A stretch of 64,000 nucleotides of DNA, taken from NCBI GenBank assembly GCA_033398695.1, contig CM065818.1, forward strand, positions 35,302,001-35,366,000, in the 5' to 3' direction. The position numbers and the translations under genes were made by a program. A model generated the notes under the pieces. The model saw only the letters and a list, made by a program, of their open reading frames with translations, ran no database searches and was not told the DNA's origin. How positions within the stretch are numbered: position 1 is the stretch's first letter; the number at the start of each line of letters is the position of its first letter. The stretch comes from Orobanche coerulescens. Its lineage: Eukaryota; Streptophyta; Magnoliopsida; Lamiales; Orobanchaceae. This document shows positions 1 through 12,083 of this stretch, piece by piece.

Positions 1-216
1 TTCGCCCTAATTGTGATACGGCTTTCATGCCGTGGCTTCGCCCTAATTGTGATACGGCTTTCATGCCGTGGCTTCGCCCTAATTGTGATACGGCTTTCAT
101 GCCGTGGCTTCGCCCTAATTGTGATACGGCTTTCATGCCGTGGCTTCGCCCTAATTGTGATACGGCTTTCATGCCGTGGCTTCGCCCTAATTGTGATACG
201 GCTTTCATGCCGTGGC
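1..216 (+). repeat. 36-bp tandem repeat, six copies, inside an LTR
   Basis: Six essentially identical 36-bp units start at 1, 37, 73, 109, 145 and 181. Each contains ACGGC-TTTCAT-GCCGT, a 5-bp-stem hairpin. The near identity of the units points to recent expansion. LARD1 has larger tandem units in the corresponding part of its LTR (5224-5440). The open frames across the repeat only reflect a period divisible by three. Confidence 0.95.
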
Positions 217-998
217 CGCCCTAATCAATATGACTTCGGGTCTGTTTCGGCTTCATGTGATTGTGATATTTGTGAGTTTGGTGAGTGGTTTTAGGCCTTG
301 TGATTGTCTTGTTAATTTCATTGAGCCTCCGGCATTGTGATTCATATTTAACTGCTCGGTTTGGTTCATGTCGTGTAATTCATTGTGGTATTCTGTGATT
401 ATGATTCGCCGTTGGGCACTTATGTTCTAACCTATCGAACAGGTATTAATAGTATGCCGTGGGCATAGTATTTCACGAATGCTCGGTTCTTACCTTGGTT
501 TGTGAGCATCTCGTATTATTATCATCATTATACCATTTCACTCTGCCTTTGGATGCATATCATGTTATACATGTATTTGATGTTCATTATCTGGATGACT
601 GACCCCGTGGGGGCGGAACATGTTTTCATGTTTTAGGTGCTTGCGAGGAGAGAGTTGAGGCACAGGGGCATGACGATGGCGACGAGGCATATGAGCGATA
701 CTAGTCCGAGTTGTTCATTGTTGGTCAGTCAGTTGGAGTGTACTCCAGTCTTGTCAGTTGTTATCGTGTTGTATTACCCGAACAGATGTTCGTGGATGCT
801 GTTGTATTTCATTTTGGCCATGTAGGCCACTTTTGTCGTTGAAATTCCTTATCGGAATATTGTGTCGGATATCATGGTAGGGACTATGATTTTCACTTGT
901 TGTTTAATTTAATGTATTTTAGTCATGTTCGCCTGGTGGATCTCCTGACGTGGGGTCCACGGCACTGTAATAACCCAATAGGATTTGGGGGTGTTACA
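1..998 (+). mobile_element. 3' LTR (5'-truncated by window) of a Ty3/gypsy, Tekay-type element
   Basis: The stretch ends in a terminus like those of the other gypsy LTRs in the window (GGGGGTGTTACA, ending at 998). A module around 600-700 (GACCCCGTGGGG, then a G/A-rich stretch with GATACTAGTCC) matches the U5 part of element B at 21000-21100. Minus-strand copia gag sequence follows directly at 999, so this element inserted into the copia element. The body of the element lies left of the window, so its coding region and other target duplication cannot be seen. Short open frames at 13-294 and 637-825 show no family signal. I am sure of the LTR end and infer the Tekay affiliation from the shared modules. 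Confidence 0.8.
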
Positions 999-1220
999 CC
1001 GTATTTACCTTCATGATATTTATGGGGCCATCCTGTATGACAAAAATCATCTCTTCATGCATTGCTGCAAGATGAGCCTCCATCTTAATTCTCCAATCGC
1101 CAAACTCGTTAATAGAAAACATGGGGACTTTATTGATCATTGATGTATCCATATGAGAATAAAGGGAAGAAAAAGACTGTTTTAAAGAATAAGTGATTTT
1201 GGATCTGACTCGGTTAAAAA
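999..1220 (-). pseudogene. Ty1/copia gag fragment (N-terminal part)
   Basis: The minus-strand frame starting at the ATG at 1152 encodes a short leader and then a KVPMFSINEFGDWRIKMEAH-like stretch followed by MIFVIQDGP. This is the typical start of copia gag (F.G.NF..WK.RMEA... then W..IEDGP). It lies just downstream, in minus orientation, of the LTR and primer site at 1248-2517. The frame is cut at 998/999 by the gypsy LTR. Only about 50 gag residues remain, with no zinc knuckle or pol. The assignment rests on the motif plus the LTR/primer-site context. Confidence 0.75.
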
Positions 1221-1247
1221 TACGACTGATTCTCTTTAGAATCAACC

Positions 1248-1259
1248 GCTCCGATACCA
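1248..1259 (-). other. tRNA-iMet primer-binding site of the copia element
   Basis: Read on the minus strand this is TGGTATCGGAGC, the plant initiator-Met PBS with one change. It sits two bases inside the LTR end at 1262. Confidence 0.85.
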
Positions 1260-1261
1260 CT

Positions 1262-2517
1262 TGTTGGCCACTAAGTATACAGAATACAGCTTGGAAAGAG
1301 TTTTAAACAATAGGCTGTATAATTTTCAGATCTGAGTGCGTAGCGGAAGTCTTGTTTAAAGTAAGTTGCTGTAAATACAGCAACTAGATATGAAGTGTAT
1401 ACTTGAAATTAATCAAAGATATTAAAACAGTAAATGCAGAAGGTAAATGACACAGTAATTAAAGTGGTTCGAGGTAAACTCCTCTATGTCCATTGATCCT
1501 CCACACAAGAGTTAAAAATGTTTATTATAAATACTACGTACACAACTACGTATTTATAATCAAACCTATCAATGTATCGTTCACACAGATTGATATAATG
1601 ATCGAAGCTTTCAACCGTTCACACAGATTGGTTTAGGCTTTCACTTGACTAACTTCTTCACACTGAGTTCTGAAGCTTTGTCTCTTCAATGCAAGTCCGT
1701 CACACACAGTTCGGGAGAAGCAATGCTTTCTTAGTCCACACAGGGCTGATGGGTTTGTTCAATGATAGAATAATGGTTTGAACAACAGATTGACTTTCTT
1801 GATCTTTAGCTGATGATGTGTTGTTCAAGGTTGAGCACTTTGGATATTTCTTCTCTCAGAATATGCAGTATACTTGAAGAAATATGTTTGCTCGGAATAT
1901 TCGTGTAAGCACTTTGTTATCGTAGGTGTTTGTTACTTCTGGTCGTTGTTGCTCTGTATATTTCTATGTATGTGATCTTCAGACTCTGGAGATATATATA
2001 GCTTCTGAATGGATTCGTTGGAAATAGATCCGTTGAGCAAGATTCCGTGACAACTAGATAATTGACTTGTATAGACCAAGATCCAAATTTTGCATGGTTT
2101 GAAGATCTCTGTCGGCTTCAGTATTTAAATACTTTATCCTTTCAGTATTTAAATACTTATTTATCAAATGGGACTTGACTTTAGCGAATACAAAAGAATC
2201 CTTTTCAAACGGTCTCAAGTCCTGTTTCGATGTGTATTGAAGGTCTCAATACTTCACAGCTTGAATGATGTATCCATTTGTGCTGTAGGCTATCAAGGAG
2301 AAATTGCTGTATGGAATGCTTATTGTATGAAGGGACGGCTTCCATACTTGGCGCTTTTAGATTCTTGTTGCTGTATGATGGCATGATGATAAGTCTTCGA
2401 TACAGGATCAGCAACTTCGATCGGTCTATCGATACAGCAGCTTGGTGTATGCTGGATTGGCACATTGTCAAAACATTCTTATCAAGATCTTTCGATAGAG
2501 GGATTGTTATCCCAACA
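1262..2517 (-). mobile_element. 5' LTR of a Ty1/copia element (1256 bp)
   Basis: On the minus strand the LTR begins TGTTGGGATAAC at 2517 and ends GGCCAACA at 1262, with the TG...CA pair expected of an LTR. The primer site and gag fragment follow. Around 1575-1750 there are several degenerate copies of a CGTTCACACAGATTG-type motif, probably a short U3 repeat. The partner 3' LTR is not in the window because the gypsy element interrupts the copia interior at 998. Short open frames inside the LTR (2168-2656) are not supported as genes. The lineage within copia cannot be determined here. Confidence 0.8.
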
Positions 2518-2607
2518 CATTTTCTCCACTAAAATCACTTTATATCAACTTTTCTTAAAACTCGTGTCATCCCAACTGTGGCAATTTTTTGGCGGACAGA
2601 GGGAGTA
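2518..2607 (-). mobile_element. Stowaway-type MITE, one end only
   Basis: On the minus strand, from 2607, the sequence reads TA then CTCCCTCTGTCC. This is the canonical Stowaway (Tc1/mariner) terminal repeat with its TA target. About 88 bp follow before the copia LTR starts at 2517, so the other half probably lies beyond the copia/gypsy insertions, left of the window. Confidence 0.7.
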
Positions 2608-3014
2608 TTTTTTATTGAATGTCTTAAAATGCCTGATTATGATATTCCATTTTTAATACTAATTTAAATCAAGCCTAAATAATTAAGTTATTTTAAATAA
2701 ATAATTTTAGAGTTTAAATTATTTATATTTAAATTATGATTTTAATTATATCAATTATTTTAGATACTTTTATTAAATTAGTTTTAACTTATTCATATTA
2801 TTAATATTAGTTTGAATCAAATAGTATCAATTATAATAATAGTTATTATAGGATATGAACAAAAAAATCACAATATGATGATGGTATATTCATTACAATT
2901 GATCGTTTAATCAAATCTATTGTAATTTTGATTGAGAAATTCGAACCAAACTCTCATGAATTCAATTAATTGATGGGAGGCAATTTCCATTGGTAATAAA
3001 AACAGATCATCACC
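2608..3014. other. AT-rich stretch with no recognised gene
   Basis: This is strongly AT-rich DNA with short ATTTAAATTA-like motifs. I see no coding frame, no TE terminus and no RNA gene. It is the left flank of the SINE/hAT complex. Confidence 0.6.
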
Positions 3015-3964
3015 AGCAAAGGCAGTGTTCTAAAAAGCGGCCTAGGCGGTCGTCTAGGCGCTAGAAGGTGGTCCTCCACCCCGACTACCCCCTAATCGGT
3101 TCTGCCAGGCGGCTCGACGGGTCCTAGGCGGGCTAGGCGGGTCCTAGGCGGGCTAGGCGGGTCCTAGGTTTCCTTTTCTGTCCAGATTTTTTTTCCATCT
3201 GTCCAGATTTTTTTTCCTTTACTATTTTATTTTTTAACGTTTTGTCCAAAAACGTGTTTTCTGTAATATCCGCAATTTTCGATTTCCGGTAATTTATTTT
3301 TTTTCGGCGGAAGTCTGTTTTGACGACTCGCTCATGTCCGTTTCGTCATTCTGAGAATGATTAATTCTACACTTTTTGACATCCGAGTTCGTTTCGGTGT
3401 CGTTTCGTTGAGTTCTGTGCTTTTTAGCGACTTTTCCGCACTTGAGTTCGATTCTTGCGAATCTCATCCGAAACTGTTGTTTCGAGTTTCCCGCAAGTCC
3501 GTTTATCCTTGTTGGACGTGTTGTGAACTTCGGTTTGGTTATTCAATCACGTATCGTGATTTTCGGGCATTTGGGCCATTTTCGTAATTTCCCAAAGTTT
3601 GGGGTAATTACCTTCCGTTATCGAATTTCGAGCCTTCGGGTGGTCGGAATCGTGTGTTCTACTAGCTCTTAGATTCGTCTTTGTGAGTACTTCGTAACCG
3701 TATCTTCGGTTCGTATTCAGGCTCGGGTTTCGGTGTCGTTTTGTTGAATTCAGGATTACTAAACGACTTTTCTAAGTATGAGTTCGACTTTGTTAGATCC
3801 CCATTAATTTTTGGTAACTCCAAAAATTATAAATCTTTGCAATATTATAGAACATCGAGTTAGCTTTCCAATGGTTCAAACGGTGAGTCAATCGGAGTCC
3901 GGACGAAAGAGTTATGGTCGTTTTAGTGGAAGACTGTCAGCTGTCGGGCACCGTCCAGGAGCCT

Positions 3965-4054
3965 TTCGGCCGATAGGGTGGGCCGATAGACTCTACTGCC
4001 GGCATTTCTCTATGGCTATCGGTTGGGCCTATCGGCCGATAGGCTGGCCGATAG
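3965..4054 (+). repeat. U3 palindrome array, motif CTATCGGCCGATAG
   Basis: There are several full or partial copies of a GGCCGATAG / CTATCGGCC motif. The complete form CTATCGGCCGATAG is a perfect 14-bp palindrome. The array ends about 20 bp upstream of the TATA box. The 3' LTR has the equivalent array at 9701-9785. Confidence 0.85.
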
Positions 4055-4071
4055 GTCCTGCTGTGTTACAC

Positions 4072-4077
4072 TATAAA
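4072..4077 (+). promoter_or_regulatory. Putative LARD1 LTR TATA box
   Basis: CTATAAACG lies just downstream of the palindrome array and is followed by a pyrimidine-rich leader. The position matches the TATA boxes of element B and LARD2. Confidence 0.6.
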
Positions 4078-5223
4078 CGTGTTGTTTTGAGCGTGAAACT
4101 CATTTTCTTCCCCATTTTTCCACTGCGTCGCGAGAGAGAAGTATAGAGGGGGGGAGTTCTTCATCCGGGGGTCGATTTTCATCATTTCTTTTCGGTTGTG
4201 AGGCTCGGATAATCAATCTAACGCGTGTTCTACGGATCTTAACACTTGAATCACTCAAGGTAATCTTCTAAGAACCCATTTTTGGGAGATTTTGGGGATT
4301 TTGGGTATTTTGGTTGTTTTCGTCCGATTAATCCGATTTAACTTGGTATTATGATAGATTGATGATTATTGAGATGTATTACATCTTTTCCTTGTTATTC
4401 CATAGTTGGATCGTATCGATTCGTTGTTTTCGCCGAGTTCTTGATCGACGCCTTGAAGGTGTCCGATAAAATGTCATAGAGAGGATTCGAGCGTTCTACG
4501 ATTATTCTTCCTCGCTCGCTCGTTAATTTATAGATGGTATGATGTTAGGGTCATATTTATAGAAAAGAAATAGAGTCGGAACCCTTCCGTTCGTCGCTTT
4601 CTTCAAGCTTTTCGATTGTGGGTGTATTCGTTGTCTTCACGGAGAATCGTAGGTGTTCGAGGTGTCCCGACTAATCCGTGATTGTGGGAGTGTCCGGCAT
4701 CGATTATCGAGGCAAGTATCTTGCCCATACATTACGTGTTTTGTGGATATAATGGTTGTTAATCGTCGATATGTGCTAAATAAATATTCATAACCATCTT
4801 TTTCAAAAGTATCGGTATATTTACCAACATGGTTTTCTTAAAGACGACTCGTGTGTTCCGAGAATTAATATGCTTAATTGAATACGTGTATTAATGTTGA
4901 GTATAAGATCGTAATACTTTCGTGTGATGCCTTTGTGTGTGATTACGTCGTCGGTAAGTTTTGAAGTTTAGTCCTTTGTTTAAGCTGTACGTGGAGACAT
5001 GTGGTTATCGATGAATTATGTGAATTTATATGATATTGGTTGTGCCTTTCGGTGCTTTTGGAATAGTGTGCTTTCTTGTTGATAATATTAGTTCTGGGTT
5101 ATGAATATATGTTGGATGAACTGGCCATTCTAGTAAAGTACCTCGACTATATATACTGTGATTGACCTTCGAGGCTTGTGGTTTGCAACTGTGATTTTGG
5201 AACGTGTGTGTGTGTTGTTCCTT

Positions 5224-5440
5224 CCACCCGGAGTGTCCGACGGGATGTCTGGGGGCCGATACTAAGGGGTACGGCCACGGAAGTGGACTTGGGTGTGCGT
5301 GTGGATGAACTTCCACCCGGAGTGTCCGACGGGATGTCTGGGGGTCGATACTAAGGGGTACGGCCGCGGAAGTGGTTTCCCACCCGGAGTGTCCGACGGG
5401 ATGTCTTGGGGTCGATTCTTAGGGGTTCGGCCGCGGGTTA
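5224..5440 (+). repeat. Tandem repeat within LARD1 5' LTR
   Basis: Three copies of a roughly 67-89-bp unit contain GAGTGTCCGACGGGATGTC and ACTAAGGGGTACGGCC. The same three copies occur in the 3' LTR at 10950-11155, with small differences in C/G runs. Confidence 0.9.
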
Positions 5441-6371
5441 CCAGTTGTGGTTTTCATCTTGAGGATGACGTTGATGTTTTCGTTAATTGTGATATTGTCC
5501 GGAGTATCACAATGCTTTGTGCTCGGGGTCGAGAGACATTATATTTCGAGTCTTGGTGTTTGGCTAGAATGGCATAGGAATAATGTGTTATGTGTAATGT
5601 GACCTTGTAAGTGAATTGAAGTGGATGATCGGGTCGTGGACCCTGTGCTTTATGACCGGAATGGTTGGGTCGTGGACCCCGTGTTTTGTTAAACGGATTT
5701 GTATTTTGAAAAATGAACTTTGGGGCTGTGACCCTAAATGGCTTTCGAGGAATTAAGAACCTTTTTAATTTCTGATATTTTCAAAACTCCCGAGAATTGG
5801 AAATGTTTTCACAATGCTTACTTGCTTCGTTTCTGCTTTCAAGACTTGAACTATTTTTTAACTAAATATATCTCGGGAAGTCTTTCGATATATTCTCGGA
5901 ATGTGTTGTGTATGGCTCGTATTTGCACTTTATACTTGCACTAGCGAAACAGTGGAGTTTTGCTAACCCCCGAGTAATCGGGGGGTGGATATCTGTATTG
6001 TGTCCAGGTACATGCAGGTTTTCGGGAGCAAGACACAGGATCGGCACGAGGGATGATGAAAGACGAATGATACTAATCACACGAAGGCGCTTTGGGTTCG
6101 ATTAGTCGAGTCCATTGTATTGTCTTTTCCATTGTCTTATTGTTCATTGTTGCAAGTATTTTACCCTTGTGTGGGTATGAGTCTGGATGAGTTTATGTAT
6201 TTTGATTTGTAAGTTCTGTGATTTAAAGACCAAATCGGTCTATTGGTCCGTTATTTTTGATTCGTCGGTATGTAATGTAATGTGTTGTTTTGATGTCTAG
6301 CCTGGTGGATCCTCACGGAGAGGGTCTGCGGCGTGTAATATTTCCGGTTTGATCTGGGGGTGTTACATTTA

Positions 6372-6383
6372 TGGTATCAGAGC
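6372..6383 (+). other. LARD1 primer-binding site
   Basis: TGGTATCAGAGC lies four bases after the 5' LTR end. It matches the 3' end of plant initiator tRNA-Met in complement. Confidence 0.93.
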
Positions 6384-9001
6384 TTAGGTTGAGGAAACCT
6401 AGGCTGTCGGGTCGAGTTATGTGTTGTTGAGTCTCGTTTTGTCAGATTTTGTCTGACTGATGTCGTGTCGCGACGCGTCGTTTGGAATGTCGGCCGTGAT
6501 TAGTATCAGGATGCAGCCATCATCTTCGTGCGATCTGTGGATGTAAGTCTCCCTTCTTTGTGTTGTGCCTCGTGTGACACGAGCTATATTTTTTTATGAT
6601 TATTTATTAAGTGACGGAGTCCTTTTATGGATTTTGATTTCTTGATACGTGACTATTTGACTCTCATATTTCTTTCATGTGAGGAGTAGTTGCTGGATTG
6701 TGCATGTTGGACTGTATTTCCTTTTTCCGCTGAGTGAGTTCCTTTGTAATAGCTTTCGGTATTTTACCGATCAATTTTTATTTCAAAACCGATTCCTTTA
6801 ACCGAGTTGTTGGCCTTGACCGCTTTGACGGTAGTTGGGTGTTTTCAAGTGATTTTGTGAGTTTGATAAGTACTACCGTCATCGACCTTTTGGGCATTTT
6901 TGTAATTGGTTTTTAGCACGTGGGTTCCGGTGCGGGACCCACGGCGCTATAATATTCCGTGTATTTACCTGAAATCTTTGGGCATTGTAGCCCATTGTAT
7001 TATCTTTGAAAACCTTGAGTATCTTAGAAAATAAAATTCGAGACGTACTTTTAATGATTGTATTTTCAAGGCGCCTACTAGCGCAACTATCTGTTTCAAA
7101 ATTTTTCTACCTCGAGGACCAAAATGTTTTGAGATATTTTCGATGTTTAGAAACATTTATACTTAGACCCGAGGGTCGGATATTCTGAAAGTTTTTCACT
7201 AAAAGAAAGGTGTCCTCATTTTAGTTCAAACGCAAGATGAATTACAGAGTCTCGAAAATGATGTTTGTTTAACTTTTTGTAAATGATACTCAAGATCAAC
7301 TGGTGTTTCCAAACTGTTTTCAAAAGGTGGTTCTCGCTTTTAAAACCTATCATTCTGCTTATGGACCGGAAATGCGTGAATGGTTTTCGAACTTTCGTTG
7401 CGGTGTCAACCCCAATTGTGATTGAATTGGTGGCGTGAGCGCCGAGTCGCTCGCCACGCATATGTTTTGTTGGCCCTCTGTGAGAGGTGTGAACTGGTGT
7501 TTACTGTTTATCGCCTCGTGGTGATTGCGTATTGTCGCACTAGTGTGGGTTGTTAAAGCCTGGATTTTTATGCGTTATACACATGGGTGATTGTTTCATG
7601 ATGTTTGTGATTGTGTGATGGCCGTGTCGGGATGTTGTAATCTTCGAATAATGCCGTTGTTGTTGTGATTTTTGTATGCGTTGATATGTTATCCGAGTTG
7701 GCATCTCCGGTATGTTGTTTTGCGGTGTTTTGATCCATTGTATCGAGCATTTATATTTTCGGTATGCCGAGCCGAGGCGTTTCAATCGTGATGTGCCGGG
7801 CATGCACGTAAAATTGTCTTTCTCGATGACACATTTCAAGTGTGGACTCGAGGACACCGAATTCGGTTTGTGAATTGGCTACCGAGACTTTCGAGTTCGC
7901 GCTTCAAAGACAGATATCGAATCGGCTTTGAGAGGCCTTTGAAGGATGTTTCGCTTGCTGCTTGTTGTGTCGTCACCTTCCTTTATAAGAGGTCGAATGT
8001 AGTACCCGTGTTGTTTTTAGACTTACGTATTTTCTCTTTCTCCATCTGTCCGATTCGCTCGTGATCGTTGGTACTTTATGAACTTGTTCTATATTTCGGT
8101 TTCATCGTCCGAACGAGCCGTGATCTTGTTGTGGGTCGATCCGGTTATCGATGTTACTTTTTCGGGTTCGATTCGATTCTTGTGAACCTTGTTTGGGAGT
8201 GACATCATCTGGTTCTACTAGTTCTTTTATTCAAGTGGATCGGCTTTGGAACTCTTGTGTTTTCGACTCTGCCGACTCATTTATGTTCGTTGACATTTCG
8301 AGCTTGTCCTGCTCCTTGCTTTTGTTGATCGAACGAGTGTGGTGTTATTTCGGAATAACTCGTTGTCGTTGTGACTTTTCAATCGCTATTCCCTTTCCCC
8401 GCGGATCTTCGGCAATGCATGTCTTGTAGTTCTCACCAGATCATCCTGGGAGTTGTTGTTTGAACTTTATTGTTCTTTGTGATTCGAACATGATCCTTCG
8501 ATCTTTGTTGTCTCGATCGTTGTGGTTTGATCGTTTGATTGTTCGGTTTATATTGACCTCGTTCCGTGATTGGCGAACATTCAGGCTCCTTCGTAATTCC
8601 CTTGATTCGGGAAATTAGTTTCGTTCGATCTTCCACTTAGGCGGTGGGATTTCGTGGTTGTTCAGCGGTTGACTCGCGTTTTGATTGATGTACCGTTGGG
8701 TGGGTCAATCATATTGATTTTCGTTCGTTGTGTTTTGTGATTGTCGGATAATTGACTTGGCTATATTATCCGTTTGATGACGTTTGTCACTCGTTGGTTT
8801 TTATTATATCCCTAACGGCGACGTTGTGTTGGTCGCCGTGGAGCGTGTTTTCACGCTGTATACTCCTTTGCGTTGTTTGTAACATTTCGCCGTTGGGCGT
8901 TAGTTACGCATTCTTGTGTATCTCGTTGAGTTTTCTGGCGGAATATTTCTTCTCCCTACTTGTTTTAAGTTTGGACGAAACTTCTTTTAAGGAGGGTAGA
9001 A
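6384..9001 (+). other. LARD1 non-coding interior with gag zinc-knuckle remnant and PPT
   Basis: I see no gag-pol frame in this 2.6-kb interior. At about 7787-7870 a decayed zinc-knuckle stretch (…FKCGLEDTEFG) aligns with the better preserved gag remnant of LARD3 (50385-50475), showing descent from a coding gypsy element. The segment from about 7990 to 9000 is shared with LARD2 (about 45610-46631). At 8987-9001 the polypurine tract TTAAGGAGGGTAGAA precedes the 3' LTR. Just upstream is a GTTTGGACGAAAC sequence, a decayed form of the GTTTCGGGACGAAAC inverted repeat seen in LARD2, LARD3 and element C. Short open frames here are not supported as genes. Confidence 0.8.
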
Positions 9002-12000
9002 TGTAATATCCGCAATTTTCGATTTCCGGTAATTTATTTATTTTCGGCGGAAGTCTGTTTTGACGACTCGCTCATGTCCGTTTCGTCATTCTGAGAATGA
9101 TTAATTCTACACTTTTTGACATCCGAGTTCGTTTCGGTGTCGTTTCGTTGAGTTCTGTGCTTTTTAGCGACTTTTCCGCACTTGAGTTCGATTCTTGCGA
9201 ATCTCATCCGAAACTGTTGTTTCGAGTTTCCCGCAAGTCCGTTTATCCTTGTTGGACGTGTTGTGAACTTCGGTTTGGTTATTCAATCACGTATCGTGAT
9301 TTTCGGGCATTTGGGCCATTTTCGTAATTTCCCAAAGTTTGGGGTAATTACCTTCCGTTATCGAATTTCGAGCCTTCGGGTGGTCGGAATCGTGTGTTCT
9401 ACTAGCTCTTAGATTCGTCTTTGTGAGTACTTCGTAACCGTATCTTCGGTTCGTATTCAGGCTCGGTTTTCGGTGTCGTTTTGTTGAATTCAGGATTACT
9501 AAACGACTTTTCTAAGTATGAGTTCGACTTTGTTAGATCCCCATTAATTTTTGGTAACTCCAAAAATTATAAATCTTTGCAATATTATAGAACATCGAGT
9601 TAGCTTTCCAATGGTTCAAACGGTGAGTCAATCGGAGTCCGGACGAAAGAGTTATGGTCGTTTTAGTGGCAGATCACACTGTCGGCACCGGCCCAGAGCC
9701 TTTCGGCCGATAGGGTGGGCCGATAGACTCTACTGCCGGCATTTCTCTATGGCTATCGGTTTGGCCTATCGGCCGATAGGCTGGCCGAAATGTCCAGCTG
9801 TGTTACACAATAAACGTGTTGGTATGAGCGTGAAACACATTTACTACCCCAATTATCCAATTCGTCGCGAGAGAGAAGTATAAAGGGGGAGTTCTTCATC
9901 CGGGTCGATTTTCATCATTTCTTTTCGGTTGTGAGGCTCGGATAATCAATCTAACGCGTGTTCTACGGATCTTAACACTTGAATCACTCAAGGTAATCTT
10001 CTAAGAACCCATTTTTGGGAGATTTTGGGGATTTTGGGTATTTTGGTTGTTTTCGTCCGATTAATCCGATTTAACTTGGTATTATGATAGATTGATGATT
10101 ATTGAGATGTATTACATCTTTTCCTTGTTATTCCATAGTTGGATCGTATCGATTCGTTGTTTGCCGAGTTCTTGATCGACGCCTTGAAGGTGTCCGATAA
10201 AATGTCATAGAGAGGATTCGAGCGTTCTACGATTATTCTTCCTCGTTCGTTCGTTAATTTATTGATGGTATGATGTTAGGGTCAGATTTCGCAAAGAATT
10301 CGAGTCGGAACCCTTCCGTTCGCCGCTTTCTTCAAGCTTTTCGATTGTGGGTGTATTCGTTGTCTTCACGGAGAATCGTAGGTGTTCGAGGTGTCCCGAC
10401 TAATCCGTGATTGTGGGAGTGTCCGCATCGATTATCGAGGCAAGTATCTTGCCCATACATTACGTGTTTTGTGGATATAATGGTTGTTAATCGTCGATAT
10501 GTGCTAAATAAATATTCATAACCATCTTTTTCAAAAGTATCGGTATATTTACCAACATGGTTTTCTTAAAGACGACTCGTGTGTTCCGAGAATTAATATG
10601 CTTAATTGAATACGTGTATTAATGTTGAGTATAAGATCGTAATACTTTCGTGTGATGCCTTTGTGTGTGATTACGTCGTCGGTAAGTTTTGAAGTTTAGT
10701 CCTTTGTTTGCCGTACGTGGAGACATGTGGTTATCGATGAATTATGTGAATTTATATGATATTGGTTGTGCCGTTCGGTGCTTTTGGAATAGTGTGCTTT
10801 CTTGTTGATAATATTAGTTACGGGTTATGAATATATGTTGGATGAATCGCCATTCTAGTAAAGTACCTCGACTATATATACCGTGATTGACCTTCGAGGC
10901 TTGTGGTTTGCAACCGTGATTTTGGAACGTGTGTGCGTGTTGTTCCTTCCACCGGAGTGTCCGACGGATGTCCGGGGCCGATACTAAGGGGTACGGCCAC
11001 GAAGTGGACTTGGGTGTGCGTGTGGATGAACTTCCACCGGAGTGTCCGACGGGATGTCTGGGGTCGATACTAAGGGGTACGGCCGCGGAAGTGGTTTCCC
11101 ACCCGGAGTGTCCGACGGGATGTCTGGGGGTCGATACTAAGGGGTACGGCCGCGGGTTACCAGTTGTGGTTTTCATCTTGAGGATGACGTTGATGTTTTC
11201 GTTAATTGTGATATTGTCCGGAGTATCACAATGCTTTGTGCTCGGGGTCGAGAGACATTATATTTCGAGTCTTGGTGTTTGGCTAGAATGGCATAGGAAT
11301 AATGTGTTATGTGTAATGTGACCTTGTAAGTGAATTGAAGTGGATGATCGGGTCGTGGACCCTGTGCTTTATGACCGGAATGGTTGGGTCGTGGACCCCG
11401 TGTTTTGTTAAACGGATTTGTATTTTGAAAAATGAACTTTGGGGCTGTGACCCTAAATGGCTTTCGAGGAATTAAGAACCTTTTTAATTTCTGATATTTT
11501 CAAAACTCCCGAGAATTGGAAATGTTTTCACAATGCTTACTTGCTTGCTTCGCTTTCAAGACTTGAACTATTTTTAACTAAATATATCTCGGAAGTCTTT
11601 CGATATATTCTCGGAATGTGTTGTGTATGGCTCGTATTTGCACTTTATACTTGCACTAGCGAAACAAAGTGGAGTTTGCTAACCCCAGTACCTGGGGTGG
11701 ATATCTCGTATTGTGTCCAGTGTACATGCGTGTTTTCGGGAGCAAGACACAGGATCGGCACGAGGGATGATGAAAGACGAATGATACTAATCACACGAAG
11801 GCCGCTTTGGGTTGATTAGTGAGTCCATTGTATTGTCTTTTCCGCTGTCTTATTGTTCATTGTTGCAAGTATTTTACCCTTGTGTGGGTATGAGTCTGGA
11901 TGAGTTTATGTATTTTGATTTGTAAGTCTGTGACGAAAGACCAAATCGGTCTATTGGTCCGTTATTTTTGATTCGTCGGTATGTAATGTAATGTGTTGTT

Positions 12001-12078
12001 TTGATGTCTAGCCTGGTGGATCCTCACGGAGAGGGTCTGCGGCGTGTAATATTTCCGGTTTGATCTGGGGGTGTTACA
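9002..12078 (+). repeat. LARD1 3' LTR
   Basis: This 3077-bp copy of 3262-6367 runs from TGTAATATCC to GTGTTACA. Most differences from the 5' LTR are small indels in C/G-rich motifs rather than spread substitutions. Confidence 0.93.
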
Positions 12079-12083
12079 TTTTC

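Larger units (their letters stand above)
3262..6367 (+). repeat. LARD1 5' LTR
   Basis: This 3106-bp repeat carries a palindrome array (3965-4054), a TATA box at 4072-4077, three copies of a GAGTGTCCGACGGGATGTC-containing unit (starting near 5231, 5320 and 5387) and the terminal GGTGTTACA. Its partner is at 9002-12078. Short open frames inside it (for example 3811-4146 and 5293-5577) recur in the partner only because the DNA is duplicated. They resemble no protein family I know. Confidence 0.93.
3262..12078 (+). mobile_element. LARD1: complete large retrotransposon derivative (8817 bp)
   Basis: Two long LTRs (3262-6367 and 9002-12078, about 3.1 kb each) flank a 2634-bp interior without gag-pol. 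Both LTRs start TGTAATAT and end GTGTTACA. The 5-bp duplication TTTTC lies at 3257-3261 and 12079-12083. A TGGTATCAGAGC primer site follows the 5' LTR and a purine tract (AAGGAGGGTAGAA) precedes the 3' LTR. Long stretches of the two LTRs are nearly identical, so the insertion is fairly young. It sits inside hAT-1. Long LTRs plus a long non-coding interior define LARDs. Primer site, ends and interior remnants tie it to Tekay gypsy elements. Confidence 0.93.

Noticed and set aside
1..216. CRISPR-like repeat array
   Set aside because: The units are contiguous with no spacers and lie in a plant LTR; it is an ordinary tandem repeat.
13..294. Repetitive protein frame across the 36-bp array
   Set aside because: The period is divisible by three, so open frames arise automatically; there is no start context or homology.
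3357..3672. Conserved frames in the LARD1 LTRs
   Set aside because: Conservation reflects LTR duplication only; the related LARD2/LARD3 LTRs do not keep them open in a consistent way.
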